Assembly (NCBI RefSeq): GCF_006124995.1
Contig: NZ_QEWN01000139.1
Location: 1 to 49,469 of the forward strand
Reading direction: 5' to 3'
DNA length: 49,469 nucleotides
Source: Vibrio sp. Hep-1b-8
Lineage (GTDB): Bacteria; Pseudomonadota; Gammaproteobacteria; Enterobacterales; Vibrionaceae
This document shows, piece by piece, positions 1 through 8,212 of the stretch. Numbering within the stretch: position 1 is the stretch's first letter; the number at the start of each line of letters is the position of its first letter. The position numbers were made by a program, and so were the translations under genes. The notes under the pieces were generated by a model, which saw only the letters and a list, made by a program, of their open reading frames with translations, searched no databases and was not told the DNA's origin.

Positions 1-66
1 TGGGCCAGCTCCTATCACTTAACGTGTTCGCAACGCACTGGATAGCAAACCTTACTGTTGCGAACG

Positions 67-100
67 ACCCCTCTGTAGCAGTGGGGTATTTTCTGATTTT
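67..100 (+). terminator. Possible terminator of a gene left of the window
   Basis: An imperfect 9-bp stem (67-75 with 79-87, one mismatch) has a 3-nt loop and is followed by a T-rich stretch (88-100). This could end transcription from a gene lying before the window. Just before it, 26-34 and 57-65 form a perfect 9-bp inverted repeat around a 22-nt loop. No gene is visible in 1-316, so the upstream partner is unknown. Confidence 0.35.
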
Positions 101-150
101 TCATCATTTGTGATGGTTCACAGTCTCCTCGGTGCATTTCTTGCTTCCGG

Positions 151-206
151 GCAACTTTTTGCTCGACCTGAGCAAGATCTTGCTCGATTCGAGCAAAAAG
201 TTGCTC
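151..206 (+). promoter_or_regulatory. Nested palindrome, candidate enhancer-binding-protein site upstream of hcp
   Basis: The arms 151-166 and 189-204 are perfect 16-bp reverse complements. The centre, 170-185, is a perfect 16-bp palindrome about the same axis (177.5). The unit is TTGCTC-N5-GAGCAA, at 159-175 and 180-196, with a further TTGCTC at 201-206. TTGCTC starts at 159, 180 and 201, and GAGCAA at 170 and 191, so the spacing is 21 bp (two helical turns). The block is centred about 108 bp before the start site predicted from the sigma-54-like element. That is the usual arrangement for upstream activating sites of sigma-54 activators. In Vibrio the T6SS activator of this class is VasH; assigning the site to VasH is inference. 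Confidence 0.7.
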
Positions 207-258
207 AGCTTGTATATTAACAAATGCTTAAATTGTTGAAATATATACATTTTCATTT

Positions 259-274
259 TGGCACGCTTTTTGAC
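259..274 (+). promoter_or_regulatory. Sigma-54-like (-24/-12) promoter of hcp
   Basis: The sequence TTGGCACG at 258-265 matches the -24 element, with GG at 260-261. After 10 nt comes GA at 272-273, where GC is usual for the -12 element. Spacing is canonical and only the last -12 base deviates. Transcription would start near 285, about 32 nt before the hcp start codon. RpoN-dependent hcp transcription is established for Vibrio T6SS; here it is inferred from the motif. Confidence 0.6.
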
Positions 275-316
275 TAAGAGTAAGTGTTATTACACACAAC
301 CTCTAAGGATTTTACT

Positions 317-835
317 ATGCCAACTCCATGTTATATTTCTATCGACGGTGAAACTCAGGGTCTGATCACGGCGGGCGCCTGTACGGCTGACTCTATCGGT
401 GACTCTTATGTAGAAGGTCACGAAGACGAGATGCTGGTTCAGAAGTTTGACCACGTCATTTCGGTTCCGACCGATCCACAATCTGGTCAACCTTCTGGTC
501 AACGCGTCCATAAACCTTTCAAGTTTACTGTCACTCTCAACAAAGCCGTACCACTGCTGTACAACGCGCTTTCTTCTGGTGAGAAGATGAAGAACGTCGA
601 GCTTAAATGGTACCGCACTTCTATCGAAGGCAAACAAGAGAACTTCTTCACCACTAAGCTAGAAAACGCGTCTATCGTCGATATCCAGTGTGAGATGCCA
701 CACTGTCAAGATCCGTCGATGTCCGACTTCACGCAAAATCTAACGGTCTCAATGTCGTACCGTAAGATCACTTGGGATCACGTCAACGCAGGTACGTCTG
801 GTTCAGACGATTGGCGTAAACCTATCGAAGCTTAA
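317..835 (+). CDS. hcp: Type VI secretion tube protein Hcp
   Basis: A 172-aa Hcp, the usual length in Vibrio. Hcp hexamers stack into the inner tube of the T6SS and are fired with the VgrG spike into target cells. The N-terminus (MPTPCYISIDGETQGLITAG) and the later stretches with HEDEMLVQKFDH and PLLYNALSSGEKM are typical of the family. I chose the ATG at 317 because AAGGA lies 7 nt before it (305-309); an in-frame start at 284 would fall on the predicted transcription start and adds 11 residues foreign to Hcp. There are no sheath or baseplate genes here, so this is an auxiliary hcp-vgrG cluster that would rely on a main T6SS locus elsewhere. Expression probably depends on the sigma-54-like promoter upstream. 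Confidence 0.97.
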   Translation: MPTPCYISIDGETQGLITAGACTADSIGDSYVEGHEDEMLVQKFDHVISVPTDPQSGQPSGQRVHKPFKFTVTLNKAVPLLYNALSSGEKMKNVELKWYRTSIEGKQENFFTTKLENASIVDIQCEMPHCQDPSMSDFTQNLTVSMSYRKITWDHVNAGTSGSDDWRKPIEA

Positions 836-845
836 TCACTTTGAT

Positions 846-913
846 TTTCAGAGGCTTCCTACAGGAAGCCTCCTGAAAGCCTTAACCCCAAATTACCGTT
901 GTCGCGGTAATTT
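846..913 (+). promoter_or_regulatory. Two hairpins between hcp and vgrG
   Basis: Hairpin 1 has 851-860 pairing with 863-872, extended by 846-850 with 874-878 with a bulge. Hairpin 2 has 890-898 pairing perfectly with 905-913. Neither is followed by a strong T-run, so they look more like an attenuator or an mRNA-stabilising 3' structure for hcp than a full terminator. Such an element would let hcp mRNA exceed vgrG mRNA, which fits the high copy need for Hcp. Confidence 0.5.
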
Positions 914-957
914 GTATTTAAGGTTTTTGTGCTTGGTGTTAACGATAGGAGAGACGT

Positions 958-3066
958 ATGGCGACATTGGCGTACACCATAGATATAGAAGGACTCGGCG
1001 ATGATGCCTTGGTTGTGACTCAGTTCGATGGGCAAGAGTCCTTGTCTGCCAGCGTGTTTCATCATCGACCTTGTTACGGTTTTTGTTATCAAATCACCTT
1101 AGCCAGCCGTCGGCATGACTTAACCGCAGACCAAGTGGTGGATCGGCAGGTCGAGCTGCGCATGTACCGCAACCAAGTGTTGGTGCAGCGCGTACATGGG
1201 ATAGCCCGCGCGTTCACGCAGGGTGACATTGGTCATCACCATACTCGCTATGCCTTGACGCTGGTACCTGCGCTGGAACGTCTCTCGCTGCGCCACAACA
1301 GCCGGATTTTCCAACATAAGACCACACCTGACATCATCGAGACGCTATTGCAGGAGATGGGCATTCATGACTATGCCTTTTCACTGCAACGCGAGCCTGC
1401 TCAACGTGAGTTTTGTGTCCAATACCGTGAAAGTGACCTCGACTTTCTCCACCGCCTCGCCGCGGAAGAAGGCATGGTCTACAGCTTTATTCATGAAGCC
1501 GGAAAACACACCTTGCTGTTCAGTGATGCCACTGTGCTGCTGCCCTCCTTACCTCAGCCTATTCCGTACAACGGGTTAGCGGGTGGTGTCAGCGATGTGC
1601 CCTATATCCAAGATTTTTCTTATCAATCCAAGGCCCACGTCAGTGAGGTAGAACTCAAAGACTACAGCTTTAAAAACCCGGCTTATTCCTTTAGCCAATT
1701 GGCTCACGGCACGGAGATGGATTATCAACAACCCACTTACGTGCACTTTGATGCGCCAGGTCGCTACAAAGATGACCCAAATGGCATCGCCTTCACCCGC
1801 ACTCGCTTGAGTTATCTGCGCCGTGACGCCCTGTTAGCCAAAGGCAAAAGCAACGAATTTTTGCTCCGTTCAGGGTATAAATTTACCTTGAGTGACCACC
1901 TCAACACATCCTTTAACCGCCCTTGGCTGCTGGTTCAAGTCAATCACCAAGGCGAACAGGCTCAAGCACTCGAGGAAGAGGGCACTCAAGGCAAGACGAC
2001 CTACGCCAACCAATGGCAAGCCATCCCAGCTCATCTCAATTGGCAAGCGCAGCCCGAGACCAAACCTAGAGTCGATGGCCCCATGATCGCCACCGTCGTC
2101 GGCCCTGAGGGAGAGGAAATCTTCTGTGACGAACATGGTCGCGTGAAAGTCCATTTCCACTGGGATCGCGAAGAGAGAAACCCTGAACATCGTTCATGTT
2201 GGGTGCGAGTCTCTCAAGGTTGGGCGGGCAGCCAATATGGCATGGTCGCTTTGCCTCGCATTGGTCACGAAGTGATTGTCTCATTTCTTAATGGTGACCC
2301 TGATCAGCCCATCATCACGGGGCGCACCTATCATGCAGTCAATAAACCACCTTATGTACTGCCCAAGAACAAAACCAAAACCGTCCTGCGCAGTGAGACC
2401 CACCAAGGACAAGGCTTTAACGAACTGAGTTTTGAAGACCAAGCAGACCAAGAGCAAGTCTATCTTCATGCGCAGAAGGATTTTGACTCGATAGTGCTGA
2501 ATGATATGACCACTCATGTCAAGCACGACCAACATATCACAATCGATAACGACCACTTCACTCAGATTAAAAACCACCACAACCTCACCGTGGAGGGTGA
2601 AAGCCGCACTTTGGTCAAACAAGATGCCACCTCGATTGTGAAAGGGAGCTTCCACCAAAAAGTGGGAGAAATCTACGCGATAGAGGTAGGTAATGAAGTT
2701 CACCTTAACGCTGGTCTCAAAATAGTTATCGAAGCGGGGGCAGAGCTAACCCTAAAAGCCGGTGGCAGTTTTATCAAAATGGATGCTTCTAGCGTTAGCC
2801 TAGTTGGCGCGAAAATCAATATAAACTCCGGTGGTAGTCCAGGCAGTGGCAGTGGCTACGGAGGACTAAAAGCCGCACTCCCAATGGGATTAGACTTGCA
2901 GCAAGCACCGGAGCCGCTTTTGGCGGCACCGACAACATCCACGATGTCGAGCTTGCTAACTACGCTAGCAACTCTCGATATCTCTGGAGCTGAGTTATGC
3001 CAAAAACGCACAGATGGCAGCTGCGCTAAAACAAATTGTGAGTGTACAAATCATGAAGTCGAATAA
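958..3066 (+). CDS. vgrG: Type VI secretion spike protein VgrG
   Basis: A 702-aa VgrG. It forms the trimeric spike on the Hcp tube and carries effectors. The N-terminal two-thirds hold the gp27/gp5-like spike base and OB-fold region (HFHWDREERNPEHRSCWVRV, then GWAGSQYGMVALPRIGHEV and FLNGDPDQPIITGR, about residues 400-460). The repeats at about 500-620 form the beta-helix needle. No enzymatic C-terminal extension is evident. Instead the last 24 residues form a cysteine-rich tail (C681, C689, C694, C696) after a Gly/Ser and Ala/Pro/Thr-rich linker, which may be the adaptor or effector docking site. The start is supported by AGGAGA about 7 nt upstream. The 3' end overlaps the DUF4123 gene, implying translational coupling. 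Confidence 0.96.
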   Translation: MATLAYTIDIEGLGDDALVVTQFDGQESLSASVFHHRPCYGFCYQITLASRRHDLTADQVVDRQVELRMYRNQVLVQRVHGIARAFTQGDIGHHHTRYALTLVPALERLSLRHNSRIFQHKTTPDIIETLLQEMGIHDYAFSLQREPAQREFCVQYRESDLDFLHRLAAEEGMVYSFIHEAGKHTLLFSDATVLLPSLPQPIPYNGLAGGVSDVPYIQDFSYQSKAHVSEVELKDYSFKNPAYSFSQLAHGTEMDYQQPTYVHFDAPGRYKDDPNGIAFTRTRLSYLRRDALLAKGKSNEFLLRSGYKFTLSDHLNTSFNRPWLLVQVNHQGEQAQALEEEGTQGKTTYANQWQAIPAHLNWQAQPETKPRVDGPMIATVVGPEGEEIFCDEHGRVKVHFHWDREERNPEHRSCWVRVSQGWAGSQYGMVALPRIGHEVIVSFLNGDPDQPIITGRTYHAVNKPPYVLPKNKTKTVLRSETHQGQGFNELSFEDQADQEQVYLHAQKDFDSIVLNDMTTHVKHDQHITIDNDHFTQIKNHHNLTVEGESRTLVKQDATSIVKGSFHQKVGEIYAIEVGNEVHLNAGLKIVIEAGAELTLKAGGSFIKMDASSVSLVGAKININSGGSPGSGSGYGGLKAALPMGLDLQQAPEPLLAAPTTSTMSSLLTTLATLDISGAELCQKRTDGSCAKTNCECTNHEVE

Positions 3067-3574
3067 TTATAGCTACCTAATTCTGGATACCATTCGAGTG
3101 CCAGACGCAAAAAAAGTATGCGCTGAAAATGAACAACAGTGGTTTCCGCTGTACTTAGGCACAAACTGGCAGCATCAGATAGATTTAAGTCCTATTTGTA
3201 TCCGAGTAGCGCCTAAAAGCGCGATTTGGCAAAGATGGGAAACAGACTCTGAGTGGGCGACTAGTGGCGTCGTTTTCACTTTTTCACAACAAGTTACCCC
3301 AGATCAAGCGATGGCGTCTCTGCAAAAAAACATCACGGTGACGAGTGAAAACGGGCGGTTATACCTGCTGAGATTCTACTCCCCCTCCACCTTTGCCAAG
3401 ATTGCTCAGTATGGAGAACAAAATGAGATTGATGGTATTTTGGGACTCGCTCACTGTGCACATTTATCCCCTTTAGTGTCGAACCGCTATTCATTAGACA
3501 GCGTGGAGAGTCAAAACAGCCACGCCTCAAATACTCTTATTACGACCAAACTCGTCAAGGAATTACTCGCATGA
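3053..3574 (+). CDS. DUF4123 T6SS effector adaptor/chaperone
   Basis: A 173-aa protein of the DUF4123 type, the adaptor family that loads a cognate effector onto VgrG. The characteristic N-terminal stretch (YSYLILDTIRVPDAKKV) and the mid-protein stretch (NGRLYLLRFYSPSTFAKI) are visible. The position between vgrG and a large effector gene is the standard one for these adaptors. I prefer the ATG at 3053, which overlaps vgrG by 14 nt and starts just before the conserved core; an ATG at 3014 would add 13 residues and a 53-nt overlap. The stop overlaps the effector start (ATGA at 3571-3574). It is expected to be cytoplasmic and specific to the downstream effector. Confidence 0.85.
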   Translation: MKSNNYSYLILDTIRVPDAKKVCAENEQQWFPLYLGTNWQHQIDLSPICIRVAPKSAIWQRWETDSEWATSGVVFTFSQQVTPDQAMASLQKNITVTSENGRLYLLRFYSPSTFAKIAQYGEQNEIDGILGLAHCAHLSPLVSNRYSLDSVESQNSHASNTLITTKLVKELLA

Positions 3575-6500
3575 AAACACACGTGATACGACGAGGAGAA
3601 ACCCTCTCTCAGCTTGCCAAATACTACAATACCGAAGTGGCAACATTGCACCAACTTAACGCTCAGCAGATTAAAGATATCGACCTAATTTTCGATGGTA
3701 ACAAGCTAATTCTGCCCGAAGAAATCGATAACACTTCAGGTGAACGTGCAGAAAAACAAACCTTTTCAAACAACCAGTTAATACTCACTCAATGCTCCAC
3801 CCCCAAATATGTCGATGCTCTTTATGTCCCTGAGCACCCACACACAAAAAAACAAATGCTAATACTCTTAACAGAAGAGGCAAAAAAATACGTCACCGAA
3901 GATAATGAGCGTTGCCAACAAGCATTAAATGGCGATAAACAAACGGTGCTCGCACAGTTGACCAAACTAGGTGTAATGGATCAATTCAACAGCATTACCC
4001 ATGAAGTGTTCCTAAACCAGATTAGCGCCCCAAAAGCCGCGGCCTATCGTAAGGCACTGCTAGAGAGAGCCGCATTGCACAAAGCCTACAACCATAATGA
4101 GCTAACTTTCCCAGATGATGATATAGAGATTAATCTCATCAACGTAACGGCCGATATTGATCGTATCGAACAGACTTACTCTAAAGCCATTGAGAAAATC
4201 GAAAGCGAAGCAATCGGTAGCCTCGTCCCTATACAGGGGGCGTTTGGCGAAGTGATGCTCAAGCAAGATGCGATTGAAGGCGCCCAATCACTCAGGGTCA
4301 AACAATTACGTAAGTTACAGCAAGAACTGATCGAAGACCTGGATGAAGCGATCAATAAGTTTGAGCAACAAGCCATCGGTCATGCAGCCAAAACTACCAT
4401 TAACGATAAAGGCCATACATATAAGTTTTCAAAGCAGCATGGATTCTATAGCTCTAATGTCGAACTGCAAATTTACGACGCGTTGGCAACCCTTCATAAA
4501 GAGAGAAAATCGATTGGATTGGATGACTCTCTTAATAGTAAAGATCTAAAAACCAACAGCAAAATTCCTTCGCTGGAAGAGGCTTACAACGGCTATGACT
4601 ACTGGGTCACACACGCTCATTCTGTTCTAACAAAACTCAATAGCCAGCGAATAGAATGGAAACCATTGGCGTTCTTTACCGCGAATAACCAAAACAACAT
4701 TAAATACCGCCACTTTTTTGCGGCTGTGCATCGTTTAAATCAGACCGGAACATACATAAAAGAACAGTGCCTAAGCGAACAGCAACTCTTTCAAGGTTGG
4801 CAAAATGTCGAGTTTCTTCGCCAGCACCTTGAGAACCATCGTCCAAGCATCGACAAATTGCTCCTTGGCTTAGAGAAGCTCAATAGAGAGACGCCTATTC
4901 ACAGCGAGCTCGGTTACTACAGTGCCTATATATTGAACCTCGTTTTACTTCAGGAAGTCGCGGTTCGTATTCGAGATTTCTCTGAACGATTTGGGCAAAA
5001 CGAAAACTACAGCAATTACGTTAAGCGGCTATTTGTGTTTGCTGAAAAGGCCCAAGAACGTTGCGACGCTTTACTGGTCACCGCGCAAAGCCGCGCCAAC
5101 AATCCTTACTTTGATTACCAGAGAACCTCCATTACCTTTGTTGGTGACGTTCCAACACAAGAAGCCTCGGATCGGCGTGTGGTGCTCAATGAAGCACTAT
5201 GGAAACCGAAAAACTTAGACAACCATATCTATGCCAACAACGGAGCGAACCAAAGGACGATTGTTGAGTGTGCACTCTCTTCCAAGCCAGATAAGCTGCT
5301 ATATATCCTTTCCGATAGTCCGGTACTGTCGCACGATGTAGCCGATAACAAAAAATGCACTTCCATTGTTAACCTAAATTTAGCAACGTCTGTCAGCCGA
5401 CAAAAAGAGTCACTATCTAAAGCCTTTGAGCAGGCACTTGGTGGCTCTTCTGACGCTGTTCTTCGCTCTTTAAAATTTGAAAAATCGATTAACTGGGCGA
5501 ATATTAGCGATGTTATTTTCCCTTGGAGTAGCAAAGAGTACCAAAATGAAACGTTTGGTATTAGCGCAATGACAGAAACCAGCGGAGGAGCGCAATTTGC
5601 TCGTTTTGCTTACAGTGCCAGTACCGCTATTGACCAAGACACCTTCCACAAAGGCACATTAAAAGCCGAGTTTCAAAGCGATTTTTCTCTCGCCAGTGCA
5701 GAGCAAAAGATAAAACTCAGGCTGCCAGCCAGCGGCGGCATGGCATTGGATATCCCTTATCGTACCCGTGGTAACCAAAAACGACATACAGAAAACATTG
5801 GCTCTGCTGTGCTTGAATTTGAAGGTAAAGTCTATGGTGTGCTCGCAGCAAGCTTAAAAGTTGCCACGCAAATACACATCGGCAATATGGAAGAATCTTC
5901 AGGAGAGCAAGAAGTTCGCCCTCTCGGCATCAAAGGAACAGTACCAAGCAGAAGTGACTATACCAATTACAATGTGTCCGGCTTAGGGCAGGAAGGCAAC
6001 CGAAACAGTCCCCTTGCGGCAGGAGCTACTGCGCAAGCAAAAGCCTTTGCTGGTTTGGAAGCGGGGGGCACTCTGAGCTGTAAGCTAGATTGGGCAAAAG
6101 ATCAAAAAAGCGCAACACAAAACCTGTTTAAAGTCAGTTCTGACTTTAAAGTCTCGGCGGGGATTGGGTATGATGGTGTATTCCAGTGCACGTTCAATAA
6201 CGGCCGTTTTATCTTTATTACGGCGATGGCGGCCACGGCTGGGGTAGGATTCGGTGGGAAATTTGCCACTGAACTGAACCCGAAAGCCGCAGATGACTTC
6301 TTTGCTGCGCTGCTTGGCGTGATGAATAATAAAGGGTTTCAGCGATTTGAGTTTTTCGATGAGTCAGGCAAAGTCAACAGTTTTGCCGAATTCAATAAAG
6401 TGCTGACGGTCGCCGCTGCCTTTGGCTTAACCATTGGCCAAGTGATGATGCTGCCATTTAACATCATTGATGATATGGAGAAGCAAGCCACCGACCAAGA

Positions 6501-7140
6501 AAGTGCCTACTTTGTGGCTAACTTTTTGCTTTCAAAAGAGCACCAACAAGAAAATCAGCAGTGGATCACCAATATGCCTGCGGAAACATTGGCTAAGTTA
6601 TTGTCGGTGTTGATAAATTACAACTCAATACCCGAGTTTAGTTTGGGCATAGGCTACATAGAAGATAAGCAATTAGAAGCCGCCACCAGAAATCAAAATC
6701 AGCGCAAAGCGATCAATCAAATACTCAATTGGTTAGGAGCAAACCGAGCCGATACAGGGCAAATCAAGCGCTTTGAAAATGCCCTGCAACGTATGGGCTT
6801 ACCACACCCCACTGAGCTTAATAAAGCAGAGCAATGGCAACGCTACGCCAAAAATGTCCTGAGCTTAAGAGATTTTTTTAACAAGGCCTTTTCACAGCCT
6901 TATGAAAATCCAAATGATACAAATAAAAACAGATACATGGAAACATTAGACGATGATTACGCAGACTTGCGCGAGTACATTCACTGGTTAACTAAGGAAC
7001 ATAAAATCCTAGAAAAATCGTACCCAGCCCGAGCGCGAATGAAAACGGAATATGCGGTGCTCCCTGAGGATGATATCGAACAACTTGAACAATTTAAACT
7101 GCGCGGCTATCAGCTAAGTAATTGGTTACCAGAGAGATAA
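3571..7140 (+). CDS. Putative T6SS effector with N-terminal LysM domain
   Basis: A 1189-aa protein directly after the DUF4123 adaptor and before three immunity-like genes, which identifies it as the cargo effector. Residues 3-48 form a LysM module (VIRRGETLSQLAKYYNTEVA, then a later DGNKLILPEE), as in several T6SS cargo effectors. Residues about 50-480 are mostly charged and helical. The C-terminal part contains Ala/Gly-rich hydrophobic stretches around 878-900 (FIFITAMAATAGVGFGG) and 940-966 (KVLTVAAAFGLTIGQVMML), followed by a charged helical tail. I see no lipase GxSxG, nuclease HNH or peptidoglycan-hydrolase motif. The hydrophobic stretches and the periplasmic partners suggest a toxin acting on or inserting into membranes, but that is inference. 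It occupies the position of VasX in V. cholerae but begins differently, so that name is not applied. Confidence 0.75.
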   Translation: MKTHVIRRGETLSQLAKYYNTEVATLHQLNAQQIKDIDLIFDGNKLILPEEIDNTSGERAEKQTFSNNQLILTQCSTPKYVDALYVPEHPHTKKQMLILLTEEAKKYVTEDNERCQQALNGDKQTVLAQLTKLGVMDQFNSITHEVFLNQISAPKAAAYRKALLERAALHKAYNHNELTFPDDDIEINLINVTADIDRIEQTYSKAIEKIESEAIGSLVPIQGAFGEVMLKQDAIEGAQSLRVKQLRKLQQELIEDLDEAINKFEQQAIGHAAKTTINDKGHTYKFSKQHGFYSSNVELQIYDALATLHKERKSIGLDDSLNSKDLKTNSKIPSLEEAYNGYDYWVTHAHSVLTKLNSQRIEWKPLAFFTANNQNNIKYRHFFAAVHRLNQTGTYIKEQCLSEQQLFQGWQNVEFLRQHLENHRPSIDKLLLGLEKLNRETPIHSELGYYSAYILNLVLLQEVAVRIRDFSERFGQNENYSNYVKRLFVFAEKAQERCDALLVTAQSRANNPYFDYQRTSITFVGDVPTQEASDRRVVLNEALWKPKNLDNHIYANNGANQRTIVECALSSKPDKLLYILSDSPVLSHDVADNKKCTSIVNLNLATSVSRQKESLSKAFEQALGGSSDAVLRSLKFEKSINWANISDVIFPWSSKEYQNETFGISAMTETSGGAQFARFAYSASTAIDQDTFHKGTLKAEFQSDFSLASAEQKIKLRLPASGGMALDIPYRTRGNQKRHTENIGSAVLEFEGKVYGVLAASLKVATQIHIGNMEESSGEQEVRPLGIKGTVPSRSDYTNYNVSGLGQEGNRNSPLAAGATAQAKAFAGLEAGGTLSCKLDWAKDQKSATQNLFKVSSDFKVSAGIGYDGVFQCTFNNGRFIFITAMAATAGVGFGGKFATELNPKAADDFFAALLGVMNNKGFQRFEFFDESGKVNSFAEFNKVLTVAAAFGLTIGQVMMLPFNIIDDMEKQATDQESAYFVANFLLSKEHQQENQQWITNMPAETLAKLLSVLINYNSIPEFSLGIGYIEDKQLEAATRNQNQRKAINQILNWLGANRADTGQIKRFENALQRMGLPHPTELNKAEQWQRYAKNVLSLRDFFNKAFSQPYENPNDTNKNRYMETLDDDYADLREYIHWLTKEHKILEKSYPARARMKTEYAVLPEDDIEQLEQFKLRGYQLSNWLPER

Positions 7141-7143
7141 ACC

Positions 7144-8148
7144 ATGAAAAAAACGTTATTTATTTTCCTGCTCTTGTGCAGCGGTAAGCTGTGGGCAATA
7201 ACACCTGTTGAACAAGGGATCCGACTGTTTAACCAAAAACAGTACCCACAAGCCGAGCAGATTTTTCAACAACAATCAGACCAAGGCAGTGCTTACGCGA
7301 CATACTGGCTAGGTGTCACACAGTATAAAAACCGCCAGCAGTTTGAAGCGGGGCAGACCTTTTTAAAAGCCGCCAATATGGGCGACCCATGGGCTATGGG
7401 CGTATTAGCAGGAAAAGAGCTTAACGGAAATAGCCCTTGTAGTTATTTAGGTTGGCCATGTGACCCTAGTTGGAAATCTAAAGCTATAGATGGCTGGGAA
7501 AAACAAGCCGCTAACGAAAATGGAAAAGCTATGTTCGCCCTCGCAATTAAGCAAATAAAATGGTGGGAGTTTATTCCTATTTATAAGTACAAAAGACACC
7601 GAGAGATCTATGAAGTAGCAATTAATAATCAAGGTTACGGATTTCTAAAATACAGTTCGTATTGGAAGGATGTAGAGGAAAAAATAAAATACCTAAAAAT
7701 CGCAGCCAACCAAGGCTACGCCCCCGCGATGCTGTCCTTGTATTACTTTTTGTTGGAGCCTGAGACTTTGGATGAAGCGCTAAAGTGGAACCTCAAAGCA
7801 ATCAAATTGGGTTACGCTGATGCTGCAACCAGTCTCTACTATGCCTATTCTCAAGGTAAAAAAGATAGTAATGGCAACATAATCATCCAACGTGATGTTA
7901 AAAAAACCTATTACTACAATCGCTTATCTGGCGCATTAGGGGGGGAAGAGAAAAAGGCTTACTCAATTACACAGGAACATGTATATGATGAATATGGCTC
8001 ACCATTAGCAGATGAAGAAGGCCGCCCTGTGTTTAAAACACTCATCACTAAAGAAGAACAAGCTGAATTAGACAAGCAAGTGGCAGAGTTTGTTAAAGAC
8101 ATTACGCCAAACATGTTCTTAGATGAAACGTCTTTAGAACTCTTTTAG
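7144..8148 (+). CDS. Sel1-repeat periplasmic protein, putative immunity protein (copy 1)
   Basis: A 334-aa protein with a signal peptide (KKTLFIFLLLCSGKLWA, cleavage near residue 18-19) and Sel1/TPR-like helical repeats, for example AYATYWLGVTQYKNRQQFEA and YLKIAANQGYAPAMLSLYY. It starts 3 nt after the effector stop, and the effector's last codons supply its ribosome-binding region, so it is cotranscribed with the toxin. It would be exported to the periplasm. As the gene next to the toxin it is the likely cognate immunity protein. Residues 20-85 are identical to copy 3, as is the last stretch from TLITKEEQ to the C-terminus (36 residues); the middle differs. Binding to the effector is not shown by sequence. 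Confidence 0.75.
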   Translation: MKKTLFIFLLLCSGKLWAITPVEQGIRLFNQKQYPQAEQIFQQQSDQGSAYATYWLGVTQYKNRQQFEAGQTFLKAANMGDPWAMGVLAGKELNGNSPCSYLGWPCDPSWKSKAIDGWEKQAANENGKAMFALAIKQIKWWEFIPIYKYKRHREIYEVAINNQGYGFLKYSSYWKDVEEKIKYLKIAANQGYAPAMLSLYYFLLEPETLDEALKWNLKAIKLGYADAATSLYYAYSQGKKDSNGNIIIQRDVKKTYYYNRLSGALGGEEKKAYSITQEHVYDEYGSPLADEEGRPVFKTLITKEEQAELDKQVAEFVKDITPNMFLDETSLELF

Positions 8149-8149
8149 T

Positions 8150-8212
8150 CCCCCCCCCCACAAAGCCGCTCATTGAAGCGGCTTTGTTACTGACTACCAT
8201 AAGAGATAAACC
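8150..8212 (+). repeat. Inter-immunity repeat unit 1 with hairpin and C10 tract
   Basis: Right after the stop codon are ten C residues (8150-8159), then a perfect hairpin (8160-8169 with 8178-8187, 8-nt loop), then TACTGACTACCATAAGAG leading into the next start. The same block recurs at 9216-9273 with only five Cs. The end of the block (AGAGATAAACCATGAA) also occurs at the end of the effector gene, where TAA is the toxin stop. The duplicated unit therefore began inside the toxin 3' end. Confidence 0.9.

Noticed and set aside
3571..7140. Naming the effector VasX from its position
   Set aside because: The N-terminus is a LysM domain and the protein does not read like VasX; position alone is not enough.
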